Shown: one piece after another, positions 52,121 to 61,568 of the stretch | Layout: the number at the start of each line of letters is the position of its first letter | Numbering within the stretch: the first letter of the stretch is position 1 | Source: Cohnella sp. WQ 127256 | GTDB lineage: Bacteria > Bacillota > Bacilli > Paenibacillales > Paenibacillaceae | Length of the DNA: 64,000 nt | Reading direction: 5' to 3' | Assembly: GCF_024519285.1 (NCBI RefSeq) | Contig: NZ_JAMZCY010000007.1 | Location: forward strand, 62,001 to 126,000 | Translations under genes and position numbers: made by a program | Notes under the pieces: generated by a model | What the model saw: the letters and a program-made list of their open reading frames with translations, nothing else | The model's database searches: none | What the model was told of the DNA's origin: nothing

Positions 52121-54751
52121 ATGAATGATAAACTATCTTCCATTTCCAAATATCGTAAAAATCGCTTTCTCGCGGAAAATCAGATCCTAAGCTCTAAGCT
52201 GTACATCCCTCCATTAACTACGAATTATGTAAAGCGCTTACGATTAATTCAGATGCTAGATCAATCGACGCATCAGAAGCTAACGCTTGTGTCTGCTTCA
52301 GCCGGATTCGGTAAAACGACGCTAGTTAGCGACTGGACCCATCACAGCACCCGCGATGTTGCATGGGTGAGCTTGGAGCGTGGCGATAACGCGTTCGTAC
52401 GCTTTTGGACCTATGTGACAGTTGCTATTGGGCAATCACACCCTGGCTTTGCCGAAGAGGCATTACCGATTTTCCATTCCTTCGGTAGTCTTTCAATAGA
52501 ATCGTCATTATCCTTTTTTCTGAATGAACTGAACCGGATTCCGAGGCCGATTACTCTTGTGCTAGACGATTATCATCTGATCGAGAGCTCCGACATTCAC
52601 GAGAGTGTTGCTTATTTGCTCAATTATATGCCCACGTTTGTACATCTCATCTTAATCAGCCGAACGGCTCCTCAGCTACCGTTATCTCGGTTAAGAGCCA
52701 GAAGTCAAATTACAGAACTAGGAAATCAAGATTTGCGGTTTTCTTTGGAGGAAACGCAAGAGCTACAGCTTAAGACTGCGAACATCAAGCTATCCCACGA
52801 TGAGGCTGTCTTGCTGGAGGAGAGAACGGAAGGCTGGGCTGTAGGGTTGATTATGGCCTTCCATTCCCTTATAGGACGGGATGACCAGGCGCATTATATT
52901 CAAGCGTTCTCGGGTAATCACCGACATGTTCTGGATTATCTTATCGATGAAGTGATGCTTCGCCAGCCGCAGGAAGTACAAACGTTTTTGCTGGAAACGA
53001 GTATTCTAGAGCAACTATCGACTTCATTGTGCGAAGCTGTAACGACCTCAGAAGAATCGGCGCAACTGCTTGCTTATGTGGAGAGAGCGAATCTCTTTAT
53101 TATCCCGCAAGACGACACGAGGACGTGGTATCGCTATCATCATCTGTTCGCCGAGATGCTACGAAACCGGTCGCGTCAGCTGTTGGGTATGAAGCATCAG
53201 GATGAGCTGCATCGTCGTGCTTATGTTTGGTTTGGTGAACAAGGCTTTTATATGGAAGCGATTCGGCATGCTATGGAAGCGAAGCAGTTTGACGCTGCGG
53301 GACAATATATGGAAACCTATTTACCGAATATCATTCAGAACGGCGAACAAACCAACTTGCTGCAATGGTTGGAGGACATGCCTTTGCAAAGCGTCATCCG
53401 TCATCCTAACTTGTTCTTCTTCCAGGAAGGGAATAAGGTTGCCCGTGGTCGTACGGCAGAAGCGCAGCAATACTTGGATCGAGCTGAGCAGTTATTGAAA
53501 TCTCAGCCGGAGTTATTTTCAGCGGATATCGTTCAGACCGTGCAAGAGAAAATACGTCTATACCGCAATTCAATCGCTTATTACACAGGGGATATCGACT
53601 CCTTTATGATGCAATCGGCCAATAACCTACACCTATTGGAAAAGCACGGTTCAATTGCTAACGTGGTAAATTTGGGGGATGCGCTTCTATACAGAGGACC
53701 TATTGGGTTTGGCGGCAGACTGCGTAAGATTGCTTATCTATCTGCTAAGGTGTCTGCCGATGAGAAGCTATCGCGAATCTTACACGCAAGCCTCGGGGGT
53801 AACGGGTTTATCCTCTTAGCAGATTTATTATATGAGTGGAATCGGATACCTGAAGCGCAGCAAGCTGTGGAGAAAGTGCTTTATAGTGGACATTTTGCAA
53901 ACAATCCATCTGTTCTTGTGCCCGCGTATATTTTACTTTCCAAGATCAAGCAAGCCGAGGGACTGGAAGAACAAGCGAAGGAAATTGTCCTAAGGGCGAT
54001 TGGTGAGATGCAGACAAGCCAATCTCCGCGTTGGCAATTGCTCTTGGAAGCCCAACAAGCCAGAATGCAGCTTGCTCAAGGGGATATTCATTCGGCAGCA
54101 GAGTGGGCTGGGCAGCGTCATGTGCGGATTACGGACCAACCAAGCGTGGCGAGAGAATTTGAGCATCTTACTTTGGCTCGTATTCTTATGGCGCAGAGAA
54201 AGCGAAAGCAAGCTGTCTCGTGGCTGATCCGACTGGGGAATGAAGCGGAAAGAACGGATCGACTAGCGAGTCGAATTGAGATTCTGCTCTTGCTCTCGAT
54301 TTGTTATCAGGGACAAGCAGATTGGACCCGGGCGATGCGGACACTGGAGCAAGCTTGTCGGTTGGCGGAACCGGAGGACTTCATCCGATTGTTTCTTGAT
54401 GAAGGGCAACCGCTTGCGGAGCTACTCTCCCGTTGGCTGACGGATCATTCGATTGAGGATGACGGCTTAGTAACCTATGCGAAGAAATTGCTGACGTTGA
54501 TGGAAGCGAGCGGATCATCGGGATTGAGTGATCGTGGGTCGGGAGGGAATCCTTCCACTGACATGCTGACCAGTAGGGAGAAGGAAATACTACAGAAAAT
54601 AGCGGAAGGCTTATCCAATGAAGAAATTGCTGGGCAGCTGTATATTTCCTCGGGGACGGTCAAGAAGTATATCCATCAGCTTTACGGGAAGCTGCAGGCT
54701 AAGAACCGTGTACAGGCCGTGTCGCGGGCGAAGGAATGGAATCTATTATAG
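52121..54751 (+). CDS. MalT-type LuxR-family ATP-dependent transcriptional activator
   Basis: The 876-residue protein is a signal-transduction ATPase (STAND): Walker A SASAGFGKTTLV (about residues 58-69), Walker B LVLDDYHLIESS, a winged region TEGWAVGLIMAFHSL, a long helical TPR-like sensor (about 380-780) and a C-terminal LuxR helix-turn-helix LTSREKEILQKIAEGLSNEE (about 815-870). Such proteins bind ATP and an inducer, oligomerise and activate a regulon, as MalT does with maltotriose. It ends 141 bases before the RCC1/SLH surface protein gene and may activate it; inference. Confidence 0.9.
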   Translation: MNDKLSSISKYRKNRFLAENQILSSKLYIPPLTTNYVKRLRLIQMLDQSTHQKLTLVSASAGFGKTTLVSDWTHHSTRDVAWVSLERGDNAFVRFWTYVTVAIGQSHPGFAEEALPIFHSFGSLSIESSLSFFLNELNRIPRPITLVLDDYHLIESSDIHESVAYLLNYMPTFVHLILISRTAPQLPLSRLRARSQITELGNQDLRFSLEETQELQLKTANIKLSHDEAVLLEERTEGWAVGLIMAFHSLIGRDDQAHYIQAFSGNHRHVLDYLIDEVMLRQPQEVQTFLLETSILEQLSTSLCEAVTTSEESAQLLAYVERANLFIIPQDDTRTWYRYHHLFAEMLRNRSRQLLGMKHQDELHRRAYVWFGEQGFYMEAIRHAMEAKQFDAAGQYMETYLPNIIQNGEQTNLLQWLEDMPLQSVIRHPNLFFFQEGNKVARGRTAEAQQYLDRAEQLLKSQPELFSADIVQTVQEKIRLYRNSIAYYTGDIDSFMMQSANNLHLLEKHGSIANVVNLGDALLYRGPIGFGGRLRKIAYLSAKVSADEKLSRILHASLGGNGFILLADLLYEWNRIPEAQQAVEKVLYSGHFANNPSVLVPAYILLSKIKQAEGLEEQAKEIVLRAIGEMQTSQSPRWQLLLEAQQARMQLAQGDIHSAAEWAGQRHVRITDQPSVAREFEHLTLARILMAQRKRKQAVSWLIRLGNEAERTDRLASRIEILLLLSICYQGQADWTRAMRTLEQACRLAEPEDFIRLFLDEGQPLAELLSRWLTDHSIEDDGLVTYAKKLLTLMEASGSSGLSDRGSGGNPSTDMLTSREKEILQKIAEGLSNEEIAGQLYISSGTVKKYIHQLYGKLQAKNRVQAVSRAKEWNLL

Positions 54752-54892
54752 TAGGAAGGCTAGGAGCCCGGAGGATAAGGTTCTCGGCCTTCTTTCTGTT
54801 TAAATACCAACTTTAGTTGGGTTCGGAAACAAGAAAAGTAAGTTATAGTTAAATAATTGTCGTAAATATGGGATATAGAGGAAGTTGATGTT

Positions 54893-57800
54893 ATGCATCG
54901 GGTATTAAAGAGGGCATTAAAGATCCTATTAGGTTTGGTGATAGTGTGGACGCTGACTCCCTTGAAACAGGCGGGCGCGACTGCACTCGTTCCTAGTACT
55001 CAAGTTGTTGCAGGAGGTTATCACAGTCTAGCGTTAAAAAGCGACGGAACGGTTTTGGCCTGGGGAGGTAATGCTTTTGGTCAGCTCGGGGACGACACTG
55101 AAATTGATCGGAGTACCCCTATACAAGTAACAGGGCTGAGTGGAGTCACCAAGATTGCCGCAGGAAATACTCACAGTCTAGCGTTAAAAAGCGATGGAAC
55201 GGTTTGGGCTTGGGGAAATAATAATTATGGTCAACTAGGGGACGACACTGGAATTAATCGGAGTACCCCTGTACAAGTAACAGGGTTGAGTGGAGTCACC
55301 GCGATTGCCGCAGGATTTTCTCATAGTATGGCGTTAAAAAGCGATGGAACGGTTTGGGCTTGGGGATCTAATGAAGTTGGTCAACTCGGGGACGACACTG
55401 AAATTGATCGGAGTACCCCTGTACAAGTAATAGGACTGAATGGAGTCCAAGCTATTGAGGGAGGACGTTCTCAAAGTATGGCGTTAAAAAGTGACGGAAC
55501 GGTTTGGGCTTGGGGATATAATGAATATGGTCAACTCGGGGACGGCACTGAAATTAATCGGAGGACCCCTGTACAAGTAATAGGACTGAATGGAGTCCAA
55601 GCTATTGAGGCAACTTCTCATAGTGTAGCGTTAAAAAGTGACGGAACGGTTTGGGCTTGGGGATTTAATAGATTTGGTCAACTCGGGAACGGCGGCACAG
55701 CATATGCTCAGGTAACCCCTGTACAAGTAACAGGGTTGAGTGAAGTCACTGCGATTGCTGCAGGAGAACTTCACAGTGTAGCGTTAAAAAGCGACGGAAC
55801 GGTTTGGGCTTGGGGATATAATTATTATGGTCAACTCGGGAACGGTACAACAAGTGATCGGAGTACCCCTGTACAAGTAACAGGGTTGAGTGGAATCAAC
55901 GCGATAGCCGCAGGAAACGAATACAATGTAGCGGTAAAAAGTGATGGAACGTTTTGGGCTTGGGGATTTAATAGATTTGGTCAACTCGGGAACGGTACTT
56001 CAGGCGATCAGATTTCAACACCGATACAGAGCTCGTTAAATAACTATAATTTATGGGATCTCAACCTCTCGACAAGTGGCTTGAACCCTCTATTCACATC
56101 AAACACAACCACCTATACGGCGAGTGTCGCAAACAGTGTGGAGAACATAAAGGTTACACCAACGGTGTTTGATCCGACTGCCATCGTGACCGTGAGGGTT
56201 AATGGCGGTGCGGCGGAGTCTGTAACTAGCGGCCAGATGAGCAGCCCACTTTCGCTCAATGTAGGAGATAACCCGATTGAGGTGATGATCGCCGATCAAG
56301 GTGGAACACCGAAACAGACCTATACGGTGACGGTAACTAGGGCGGAAAGTAGCAACGCGGGATTAAGTGGCTTGGTGCTATCGGAGGGAGCGCTTGCCTT
56401 CGTACCTGGTACATTCGGCTATACGACAAGCATGGGCAATGGTGTAACATCGCTAACGGTTACACCGACGGTGGCGGAAAGTAACGCGAGTGTAGCGGCG
56501 AGTGTATATGGAGGCGGCGGCAATCTCGTACTAGGTCCTATTCCACTAGCGAGTGGAATAGAGTCACAGTTGCTACCGATTAGCGTGGGGAATAATCGGA
56601 TCGAAGTAACGGTCACTGCGCAGGATGGTACGACGAGAATGTATGCGGTGACGGTAACGCGTGCAGGAAGTGGTAATGTGGAGTTAAGCGGGTTGGTGCT
56701 ATCGGAGGGAACGCTTGCCTTCGTACCTGGTACACTCGGCTACACGACAAGCGTGGGAAATGGGGTAGCGTCGTTGACGGTTACACCGACTGTAGCGGAA
56801 AGTAACGCCAGTGTGGCGGCGAGTGTATATGGCGGCGGCGAGCTTGTACTAGGTCCTATTCCACTAGCGAGTGGAATAGAGTCACCATTGATACCCATTA
56901 GTGTGGGGAATAACCGGATCGAAGTAACGGTCACCGCGCAAGACGGAATGACGACGAGCACCTATGCAGTGACGGTGAATCGTGCAGGCAGTGGCAACGC
57001 GAGATTAAGCGGGTTGTTGCTATCTGAGGGAACTTTGCTCTTCGAACCTGATACATTCGGCTATGGGACAAGCCTAGGAAATGGTGTAGTATCATTGACG
57101 GTCACGCCGACGGTAGCGGAAAGTAACGCCAGTGTGGCGGCGAGTGTATATGGTGTCAGAGGCGAGCTTGTACTAGGTCCGATTCCACTGAGGAGTGGAG
57201 TGGAGTCGCAAGTGCTACCGATTAGCGTGGGGAATAATCGGATCGAAGTAACGGTCACCGCGCAAGACGGTACAACGAGTATGTATGCGGTGACGATAAC
57301 GCGTGCTGCGGCTGAGAGACCTGGCGGCGGTTCCAGTGGATATTCTAAGTCAGGCAACAATTCTCTAAGCGGCTTAGTCTTATCGGTAGGAGAGCTATCG
57401 CCCGCGTTCTCGCCCGCGGTGACGCTATATTCCGTTCAGGTAGGTCATGACGTCGACCAAATCACCTTTACGACGAAAGGACAGGATTCCCGTTCTGCTA
57501 TAGGGGTGAATGGAAAGCCTCTGTCTAATGACAAAGCTAGTGAATCTATCGGGCTTAAAGTCGGAGAGAATGACATTGAGATTGCTGTCAAAGCAGAGGA
57601 TGGCACGATCAAAACGTACCACATCGTCGTTACACGTGAAGCTGCACCCTCTGAACCGAAACCCGTGTCTGACTTGTTCAGTGACATTGCCGGACATTGG
57701 GCACAGAAGCTGATCCAGCAAGCGGCGAAGATCAACATCGTTAATGGCTATGCGGACGGTACATTCCGACCTGATGCTCCGGTGACGCGGGCGGAGTTCG

Positions 57801-58204
57801 TCGTGCTGCTCATGAAGGCGATCGGAACGGAAGGGAGAGGCGAAGGACAAAATAGCTTCACCGATGCTGACGGCTTCGGTGCTTGGGCGAAGCTAGCCAT
57901 CTCGCGAGCTGCGGATGCGGGTATCGTCAACGGGTATTCAGACGGCAGCTTCCGGCCGAATGAGCACATTACTCGCGCGGAGCTGGCGGTTATGGTCGCA
58001 AGAGCATTCGGGATCAAGCCGATTACAACGGCATCCGGTTTTGCTGACGATGCGAGTATTCCGACTTGGGCGAGAGGCGCGGTGGAAGCGCTCAGACAGT
58101 CGGGTGCGTTGCAAGGACGTAGCGATGGCAAGTTCGCGCCTGAGGCGGAAGCTTCGCGGGCAGAAGCGATCGTGATTATTTTGCGGCTGCTAGAGGTAAA
58201 GTAA
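54893..58204 (+). CDS. RCC1-repeat, cadherin-like and SLH-domain surface protein
   Basis: The 1103-residue protein has a signal peptide (about 1-30, ending AGATA), seven RCC1 repeats of about 50 residues (about 38-383, each with ALKSDGTVWAWG and GQLG) that make a seven-bladed propeller, five cadherin-like beta-sandwich modules of about 100-107 residues (about 388-925), and three SLH domains (about 925-1103: DLFSDIAGHWAQKLI, TDADGFGAWAKLAIS, DDASIPTWARGAVEA). GAGGAAG precedes the ATG. SLH domains bind pyruvylated wall polymers, so it coats the cell; the propeller is the likely ligand-binding head. Neighbouring repeats are almost identical at DNA level. Confidence 0.92.
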   Translation: MHRVLKRALKILLGLVIVWTLTPLKQAGATALVPSTQVVAGGYHSLALKSDGTVLAWGGNAFGQLGDDTEIDRSTPIQVTGLSGVTKIAAGNTHSLALKSDGTVWAWGNNNYGQLGDDTGINRSTPVQVTGLSGVTAIAAGFSHSMALKSDGTVWAWGSNEVGQLGDDTEIDRSTPVQVIGLNGVQAIEGGRSQSMALKSDGTVWAWGYNEYGQLGDGTEINRRTPVQVIGLNGVQAIEATSHSVALKSDGTVWAWGFNRFGQLGNGGTAYAQVTPVQVTGLSEVTAIAAGELHSVALKSDGTVWAWGYNYYGQLGNGTTSDRSTPVQVTGLSGINAIAAGNEYNVAVKSDGTFWAWGFNRFGQLGNGTSGDQISTPIQSSLNNYNLWDLNLSTSGLNPLFTSNTTTYTASVANSVENIKVTPTVFDPTAIVTVRVNGGAAESVTSGQMSSPLSLNVGDNPIEVMIADQGGTPKQTYTVTVTRAESSNAGLSGLVLSEGALAFVPGTFGYTTSMGNGVTSLTVTPTVAESNASVAASVYGGGGNLVLGPIPLASGIESQLLPISVGNNRIEVTVTAQDGTTRMYAVTVTRAGSGNVELSGLVLSEGTLAFVPGTLGYTTSVGNGVASLTVTPTVAESNASVAASVYGGGELVLGPIPLASGIESPLIPISVGNNRIEVTVTAQDGMTTSTYAVTVNRAGSGNARLSGLLLSEGTLLFEPDTFGYGTSLGNGVVSLTVTPTVAESNASVAASVYGVRGELVLGPIPLRSGVESQVLPISVGNNRIEVTVTAQDGTTSMYAVTITRAAAERPGGGSSGYSKSGNNSLSGLVLSVGELSPAFSPAVTLYSVQVGHDVDQITFTTKGQDSRSAIGVNGKPLSNDKASESIGLKVGENDIEIAVKAEDGTIKTYHIVVTREAAPSEPKPVSDLFSDIAGHWAQKLIQQAAKINIVNGYADGTFRPDAPVTRAEFVVLLMKAIGTEGRGEGQNSFTDADGFGAWAKLAISRAADAGIVNGYSDGSFRPNEHITRAELAVMVARAFGIKPITTASGFADDASIPTWARGAVEALRQSGALQGRSDGKFAPEAEASRAEAIVIILRLLEVK
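55031..56035 (+). repeat. Seven tandem RCC1-coding repeats, period 150 bp
   Basis: The anchor GCGTTAAAAAGC recurs at 55031, 55181, 55331, 55481, 55628 and 55781, with a variant at 55931; spacings are 150, 150, 150, 147, 153 and 150 bp. Copies differ by only a few bases around the anchor. Confidence 0.92.
56345..57310 (+). repeat. Three tandem cadherin-like repeats, period 321 bp
   Basis: Matching points at 56378, 56699 and 57020 are exactly 321 bp (107 codons) apart; ACGGTAGCGGAAAGTAACGC-type blocks are shared by all three. The units before and after these are much more diverged. Confidence 0.9.
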
Positions 58205-58251
58205 CTTCATAAGAATCAAAACCTACAATGGTCTACTCCATCCCAAAGTGG

Positions 58252-58280
58252 CTGGAAATCCTCACGGGATTTCCAGTCGA
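58252..58280 (+). terminator. Terminator after the RCC1/SLH gene
   Basis: CTGGAAATCC and GGATTTCCAG form a perfect 10-bp stem with a TCACG loop; the T-tail is weak. Confidence 0.75.
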
Positions 58281-58316
58281 TTTATTATAAATCTCAAGCT
58301 TAGTTATTACAGCAAG

Positions 58317-58345
58317 TTGACAAAACTAACTGTAACGCATATTAT
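58317..58345 (+). promoter_or_regulatory. Promoter of the IDEAL protein gene
   Basis: TTGACA (58317-58322) and TATTAT (58340-58345), spacer 17; the palindrome at 58329 overlaps it. Confidence 0.6.
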
Positions 58346-58351
58346 TACAGT
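58329..58351 (+). promoter_or_regulatory. Palindrome ACTGTAA-N9-TTACAGT, copy 1
   Basis: Perfect 7-bp arms with a 9-base spacer, overlapping the -10 region. A second copy with the same spacer lies 82 bp downstream. Confidence 0.65.
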
Positions 58352-58410
58352 AAGGGTTTGGAATTGGACGACAGCAGGTAATCATGCATATCGTCCATTT
58401 TTTTAACCAA

Positions 58411-58433
58411 ACTGTAAAGTTTTTTATTACAGT
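58411..58433 (+). promoter_or_regulatory. Palindrome ACTGTAA-N9-TTACAGT, copy 2
   Basis: Same arms and same 9-base spacer as at 58329, 38 bases before the IDEAL gene start. Confidence 0.65.
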
Positions 58434-58471
58434 TATATTGAAACCAAATTTCCGGACAGGTGGTGTAGAAG

Positions 58472-58852
58472 ATGAAAGTTGAAATGAGCGAGTGGGTAAT
58501 GGCCAAAACAAAAAATGGGGAATTAATACAAGGCTTTGTAGATGCCATTGATGATCAACAAGGAGTGGCGACGGTGTTTGTTGTGAAGTCAGATAACGTC
58601 GAGTCGGTGGGAAAATCTGTCGTTGTGCGAGACCGTTGGTTGAGGAAGCTTCCTACGTATTCGCTGGACGATGCCGAGGCAATTCAAAGCTTGATTGACC
58701 TTGCTTTAGCCACAAGGGATGAGCAGTGGTTTACGGAGCTATCCCAAACCTTGTCGAAGGTAACGGCATCCGGGAATAAGGATAGAGTCAAGTCATCCGT
58801 CACATCATCATCTTTCACTCATCGGTTAGGCTATCCGGTAGGAGATAGATGA
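58472..58852 (+). CDS. IDEAL-domain protein
   Basis: The 126-residue protein has an N-terminal small beta region (EWVMAKTKNGELIQGFVDAID) and an IDEAL domain (DDAEAIQSLIDLALATRDEQ, about 68-97), a short helical module of Firmicutes that mediates protein contacts, for example in YpiB. A Ser/Thr-rich tail follows. AGGTGG precedes the ATG. Precise function unknown. The two identical-spacing palindromes upstream indicate specific transcriptional control. Confidence 0.8.
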   Translation: MKVEMSEWVMAKTKNGELIQGFVDAIDDQQGVATVFVVKSDNVESVGKSVVVRDRWLRKLPTYSLDDAEAIQSLIDLALATRDEQWFTELSQTLSKVTASGNKDRVKSSVTSSSFTHRLGYPVGDR

Positions 58853-59169
58853 GACTAAGTAGAAGCCTCGAATTAATATAGGATTAGCGGCTTTAATTTA
58901 ATGATGAATACCATTAGGGGTTGTCCAAAAATGAAAAAAGTTGGTGCAGGAGGGTCCATTCCTATGCCAACTTTTTTTAGCCTTGGTCAATTGCTGCTTT
59001 CTTGACGGGATAGCCTGTTGGCTTCGAATTTACGTTCTGGAGGTGGATTTCAACATTTCAAATCGTCTCGGCCATATAAATGCCTAGGTATTCTTCTTTT
59101 GCTTATGCATTCGATTCGATATAATGATGAGGAGTCATCATAAGTGAACATTCCGGGAGGTACGATAAG
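58853..59169. other. Intergenic region with terminator and possible gene remnant
   Basis: This 317-base stretch holds a strong terminator (58935-58979) and, on the minus strand around 58980-59100, a short open stretch (HLQNVNSKPTGYPVKKAAID) with stops in front that may be a degenerate coding remnant. Nothing else is recognised. Confidence 0.4.
58935..58979. terminator. Bidirectional terminator
   Basis: AAAAAAGTTGG..GCAGGA pairs with TCCTATGCCAACTTTTTTT; A-run on the left and T-run on the right. Confidence 0.85.
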
Positions 59170-60147
59170 ATGAGTAAAATACTGCCTTTAAGTCAACATG
59201 GATTTACGGCAAGTCAGCTCGTATTGGGCTGCATGGGTCTAGGCGGAGCCTGGAACAAGGATCCACTCACTGCAGAGCATCTGAAGCAAGCGCATGAAGC
59301 CGTAGATGCAGCGCTATCAATCGGAATTAATATGTTTGATCATGCCAATATATATAAAGTGGGTAAAGCGGAGAAAATTTTCGGACAAGTGCTGAAGGAG
59401 CGCCCGGAGCTCAGAGATACGATTGTTATACAATCTAAATGTGGGATTAGACAAGGAACGGATGATTACCCTCGTACGCGCTTCGATTTCTCGAAGGAGC
59501 ATATCCTCTCTAGCGTAGACGATATCCTCGCCCGATTGGGAATCGAGAAGCTAGACATCTTGTTATTGCACAGACCAGACCCTTTGGCGGAGCCGGAGGA
59601 GGTGGCAGAAGCTTTCCATCAGCTTAAAGCGTCAGGTAAGGTTGGAAGTTTAGGCGTATCCAATATGAGCGAGGGACAAATGAAGCTGCTGCAAGCTTAC
59701 TTGGACGAGCCGCTTGTCGCGAATCAATTGGAGCTTAGCTTGCTTAAGCTGGATTGGTTGGATTCTGTCGTTCATGTGAACCAAGAAGCGGGCAAGAAAT
59801 CCTCGTTTCCCGAGGGGACGATTGAATATTGCCGCTTGAATAAGGTGCAGCTTCAAGCCTGGAGCCCGCTTGCAAAAGGACTATTTAGTGGCAAGGACTT
59901 GTCTCAGGAAAGCACTCAGATTAAGGAAACAGCTGCGTTAGTCGCTCGCTTGGCTGAGGAAAAAGATACGACAAGAGAAGCCATTGTGCTTGCGTTCCTG
60001 ATGCGTCATCCGTCCAATATTCAACCAGTGATTGGAACGGTTAATCCGGAACGGATTATTGCCTGCGGCGAAGTCGGCAAGGTTACCTTGACTCGTGAAG
60101 AATGGTATCATCTATACATAACATCACGCGGAAGCGAAATGCCTTAA
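59170..60147 (+). CDS. Aldo-keto reductase, YdhF/YcsN-like
   Basis: The 325-residue TIM-barrel protein shows LVLGCMGLGGAWN, FDHANIYKVGKAE (Asp/Tyr), QSKCGIR (Lys), LLLHRPDPLAEP (His) and the cofactor-binding QPVIGTVNPERI. This matches the YdhF type of aldo-keto reductases, NADPH-linked reductases of broad carbonyl substrates. GGGAGG precedes the ATG. Confidence 0.92.
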   Translation: MSKILPLSQHGFTASQLVLGCMGLGGAWNKDPLTAEHLKQAHEAVDAALSIGINMFDHANIYKVGKAEKIFGQVLKERPELRDTIVIQSKCGIRQGTDDYPRTRFDFSKEHILSSVDDILARLGIEKLDILLLHRPDPLAEPEEVAEAFHQLKASGKVGSLGVSNMSEGQMKLLQAYLDEPLVANQLELSLLKLDWLDSVVHVNQEAGKKSSFPEGTIEYCRLNKVQLQAWSPLAKGLFSGKDLSQESTQIKETAALVARLAEEKDTTREAIVLAFLMRHPSNIQPVIGTVNPERIIACGEVGKVTLTREEWYHLYITSRGSEMP

Positions 60148-60197
60148 TTTGGTGTAAAATAGAATAGTACCCAAAATTGAAAGATGAGGTGTTGGAT

Positions 60198-60473
60198 ATG
60201 GAACTGATTGTAACGCCTTCCGCGCTGTCATGCTTCAAAGGGAAATGGGGATTTACTGAAGGTGAAATGATTCGTGTATTCGTTCGGTATGTGAGTGGCG
60301 GAGAAGCACCCTTTGCCTTCGGGATTACGAGAGACACCCCACATGATGCTGCGGTTATTACAGTCACTGACTTTGTTACATTTTATATGGAAAACAAAGA
60401 TGTTTGGTTTCTCGAGGGCAAGAGCCTGAAGATTGATAGCGACGGTGAAGATATCGAATTTCATTTTGCATAA
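60198..60473 (+). CDS. HesB-like protein, YneR family
   Basis: ATG 60198 lies 7 bases after GAGGTG; the in-frame ATG at 60177 overlaps no site. The 91-residue product has the HesB/IscA core fold (MELIVTPSALSCFKGKWGF, GEMIRVFVRYVSGG, DVWFLEGKSLKIDSDGEDIE) but lacks the three cysteines that hold iron or Fe-S clusters in IscA; only one Cys remains near position 12. This is the pattern of YneR proteins, whose role is not known. Confidence 0.8.
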   Translation: MELIVTPSALSCFKGKWGFTEGEMIRVFVRYVSGGEAPFAFGITRDTPHDAAVITVTDFVTFYMENKDVWFLEGKSLKIDSDGEDIEFHFA

Positions 60474-60585
60474 TTGCCACAAAGATCCACTATTGATGGT
60501 AGCGCAGAGATACAGTTTGATGTAAACTAGTAATCATTATGTTTCGAACTGACACAAGCACTTTTGAAAAGGAGATTCAACGGAA

Positions 60586-61548
60586 ATGACGGTACATAAC
60601 CAGACGAACCATTGTAAAATCGTGGATTGCACGATCCGCGACGGAGGACTCGTTAACAATTGGGATTTCAGCGTGGAGTTCGTACAGGATTTGTACGAAT
60701 CATTAAATGCCTCGGGTGTGGAGTACATGGAGATTGGCTACAAGAATTCTTCTAGACTTCTGAAGAGCGAAGGTACAGAAGGCCCTTGGAGATTTCTAGA
60801 TGATGATTTCCTGCGCACAGTAATTAAAGAAAAGAAAAATACGAAGCTTTCTGCACTTGTTGATGTAGGTCGTGTAGACGAAGCTGACGTACTACTACGT
60901 AGCGATTCCATGTTGGATTTGATTCGTGTGGCTACTTACGCGCGTGATACGGCTAAGGCAATCGAGCTTGGAACCTTGTTCCACGAACGTGGCTACGAGA
61001 CGACGATTAACATCATGGCTCTGTCCAGCGTTATGGACAATGAGTTAAATGAAGCGTTAGCCATGATCAATGATAGTCCAATTGATGTCGTATACATCGT
61101 AGATTCCTTCGGAAGCTTGGATCCTGATGATATGCGCTTCTTGGTAGAGAAATTCCGCCGTACCCTTAAGAACAAAAGACTAGGCGTTCATACGCATAAC
61201 AACTTGCAATTGGCATTTGCTAACACGTTAGCTGCTGCTCAGTTGGGTGTTGAATTGTTGGATGCTTCTGTCTATGGAATGGGTCGTGCTGCTGGGAACA
61301 CTCCTACTGAGCTATTGCTTGCTAAGCTTACTCGTCCCGATTACAGCTTGCGTCCAGTGCTTGGCATGATCGAGAAGCATATGATCAAGCTACGTGAGAA
61401 GGAAGAATGGGGTTATCTCATCCCTGATATGATTACAGGAACATTAGATGAGCATCCACGTTCGGCTATGGGCTGGCGTGCTTCGGATAAACGTGATCTG
61501 TTCACTGAATTTTATGACAAGATGACGACTCCGGAAGTATATAAATAA
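60586..61548 (+). CDS. Aldolase catalytic-domain protein (DRE-TIM metallolyase)
   Basis: The 320-residue protein has the DRE-TIM signature KIVDCTIRDGGLVNNWDFS, SGVEYMEIGYKNSSR and the metal-binding LGVHTHNNLQLAFANTLAA, then GAGRAAGNTPTELL-like text (YGMGRAAGNTPTELLLAKL). It resembles 4-hydroxy-2-oxovalerate aldolase and related HMGL-like enzymes, with the two metal His residues present. Substrate is unknown. AAGGAGA lies 10 bases before the ATG. It stands alone. Confidence 0.87.
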   Translation: MTVHNQTNHCKIVDCTIRDGGLVNNWDFSVEFVQDLYESLNASGVEYMEIGYKNSSRLLKSEGTEGPWRFLDDDFLRTVIKEKKNTKLSALVDVGRVDEADVLLRSDSMLDLIRVATYARDTAKAIELGTLFHERGYETTINIMALSSVMDNELNEALAMINDSPIDVVYIVDSFGSLDPDDMRFLVEKFRRTLKNKRLGVHTHNNLQLAFANTLAAAQLGVELLDASVYGMGRAAGNTPTELLLAKLTRPDYSLRPVLGMIEKHMIKLREKEEWGYLIPDMITGTLDEHPRSAMGWRASDKRDLFTEFYDKMTTPEVYK

Positions 61549-61568
61549 GAAATAATTACACCAATAGT

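Noticed and set aside
58329-58433. TnrA/GlnR boxes
   Set aside because: Arms resemble TGTnA/TnACA but the spacer is 9 bases instead of 7 in both copies.
58900-59060. Insertion-sequence ends around the GGGGTTGTCC stretch
   Set aside because: No matching inverted end, target duplication or transposase frame could be found.
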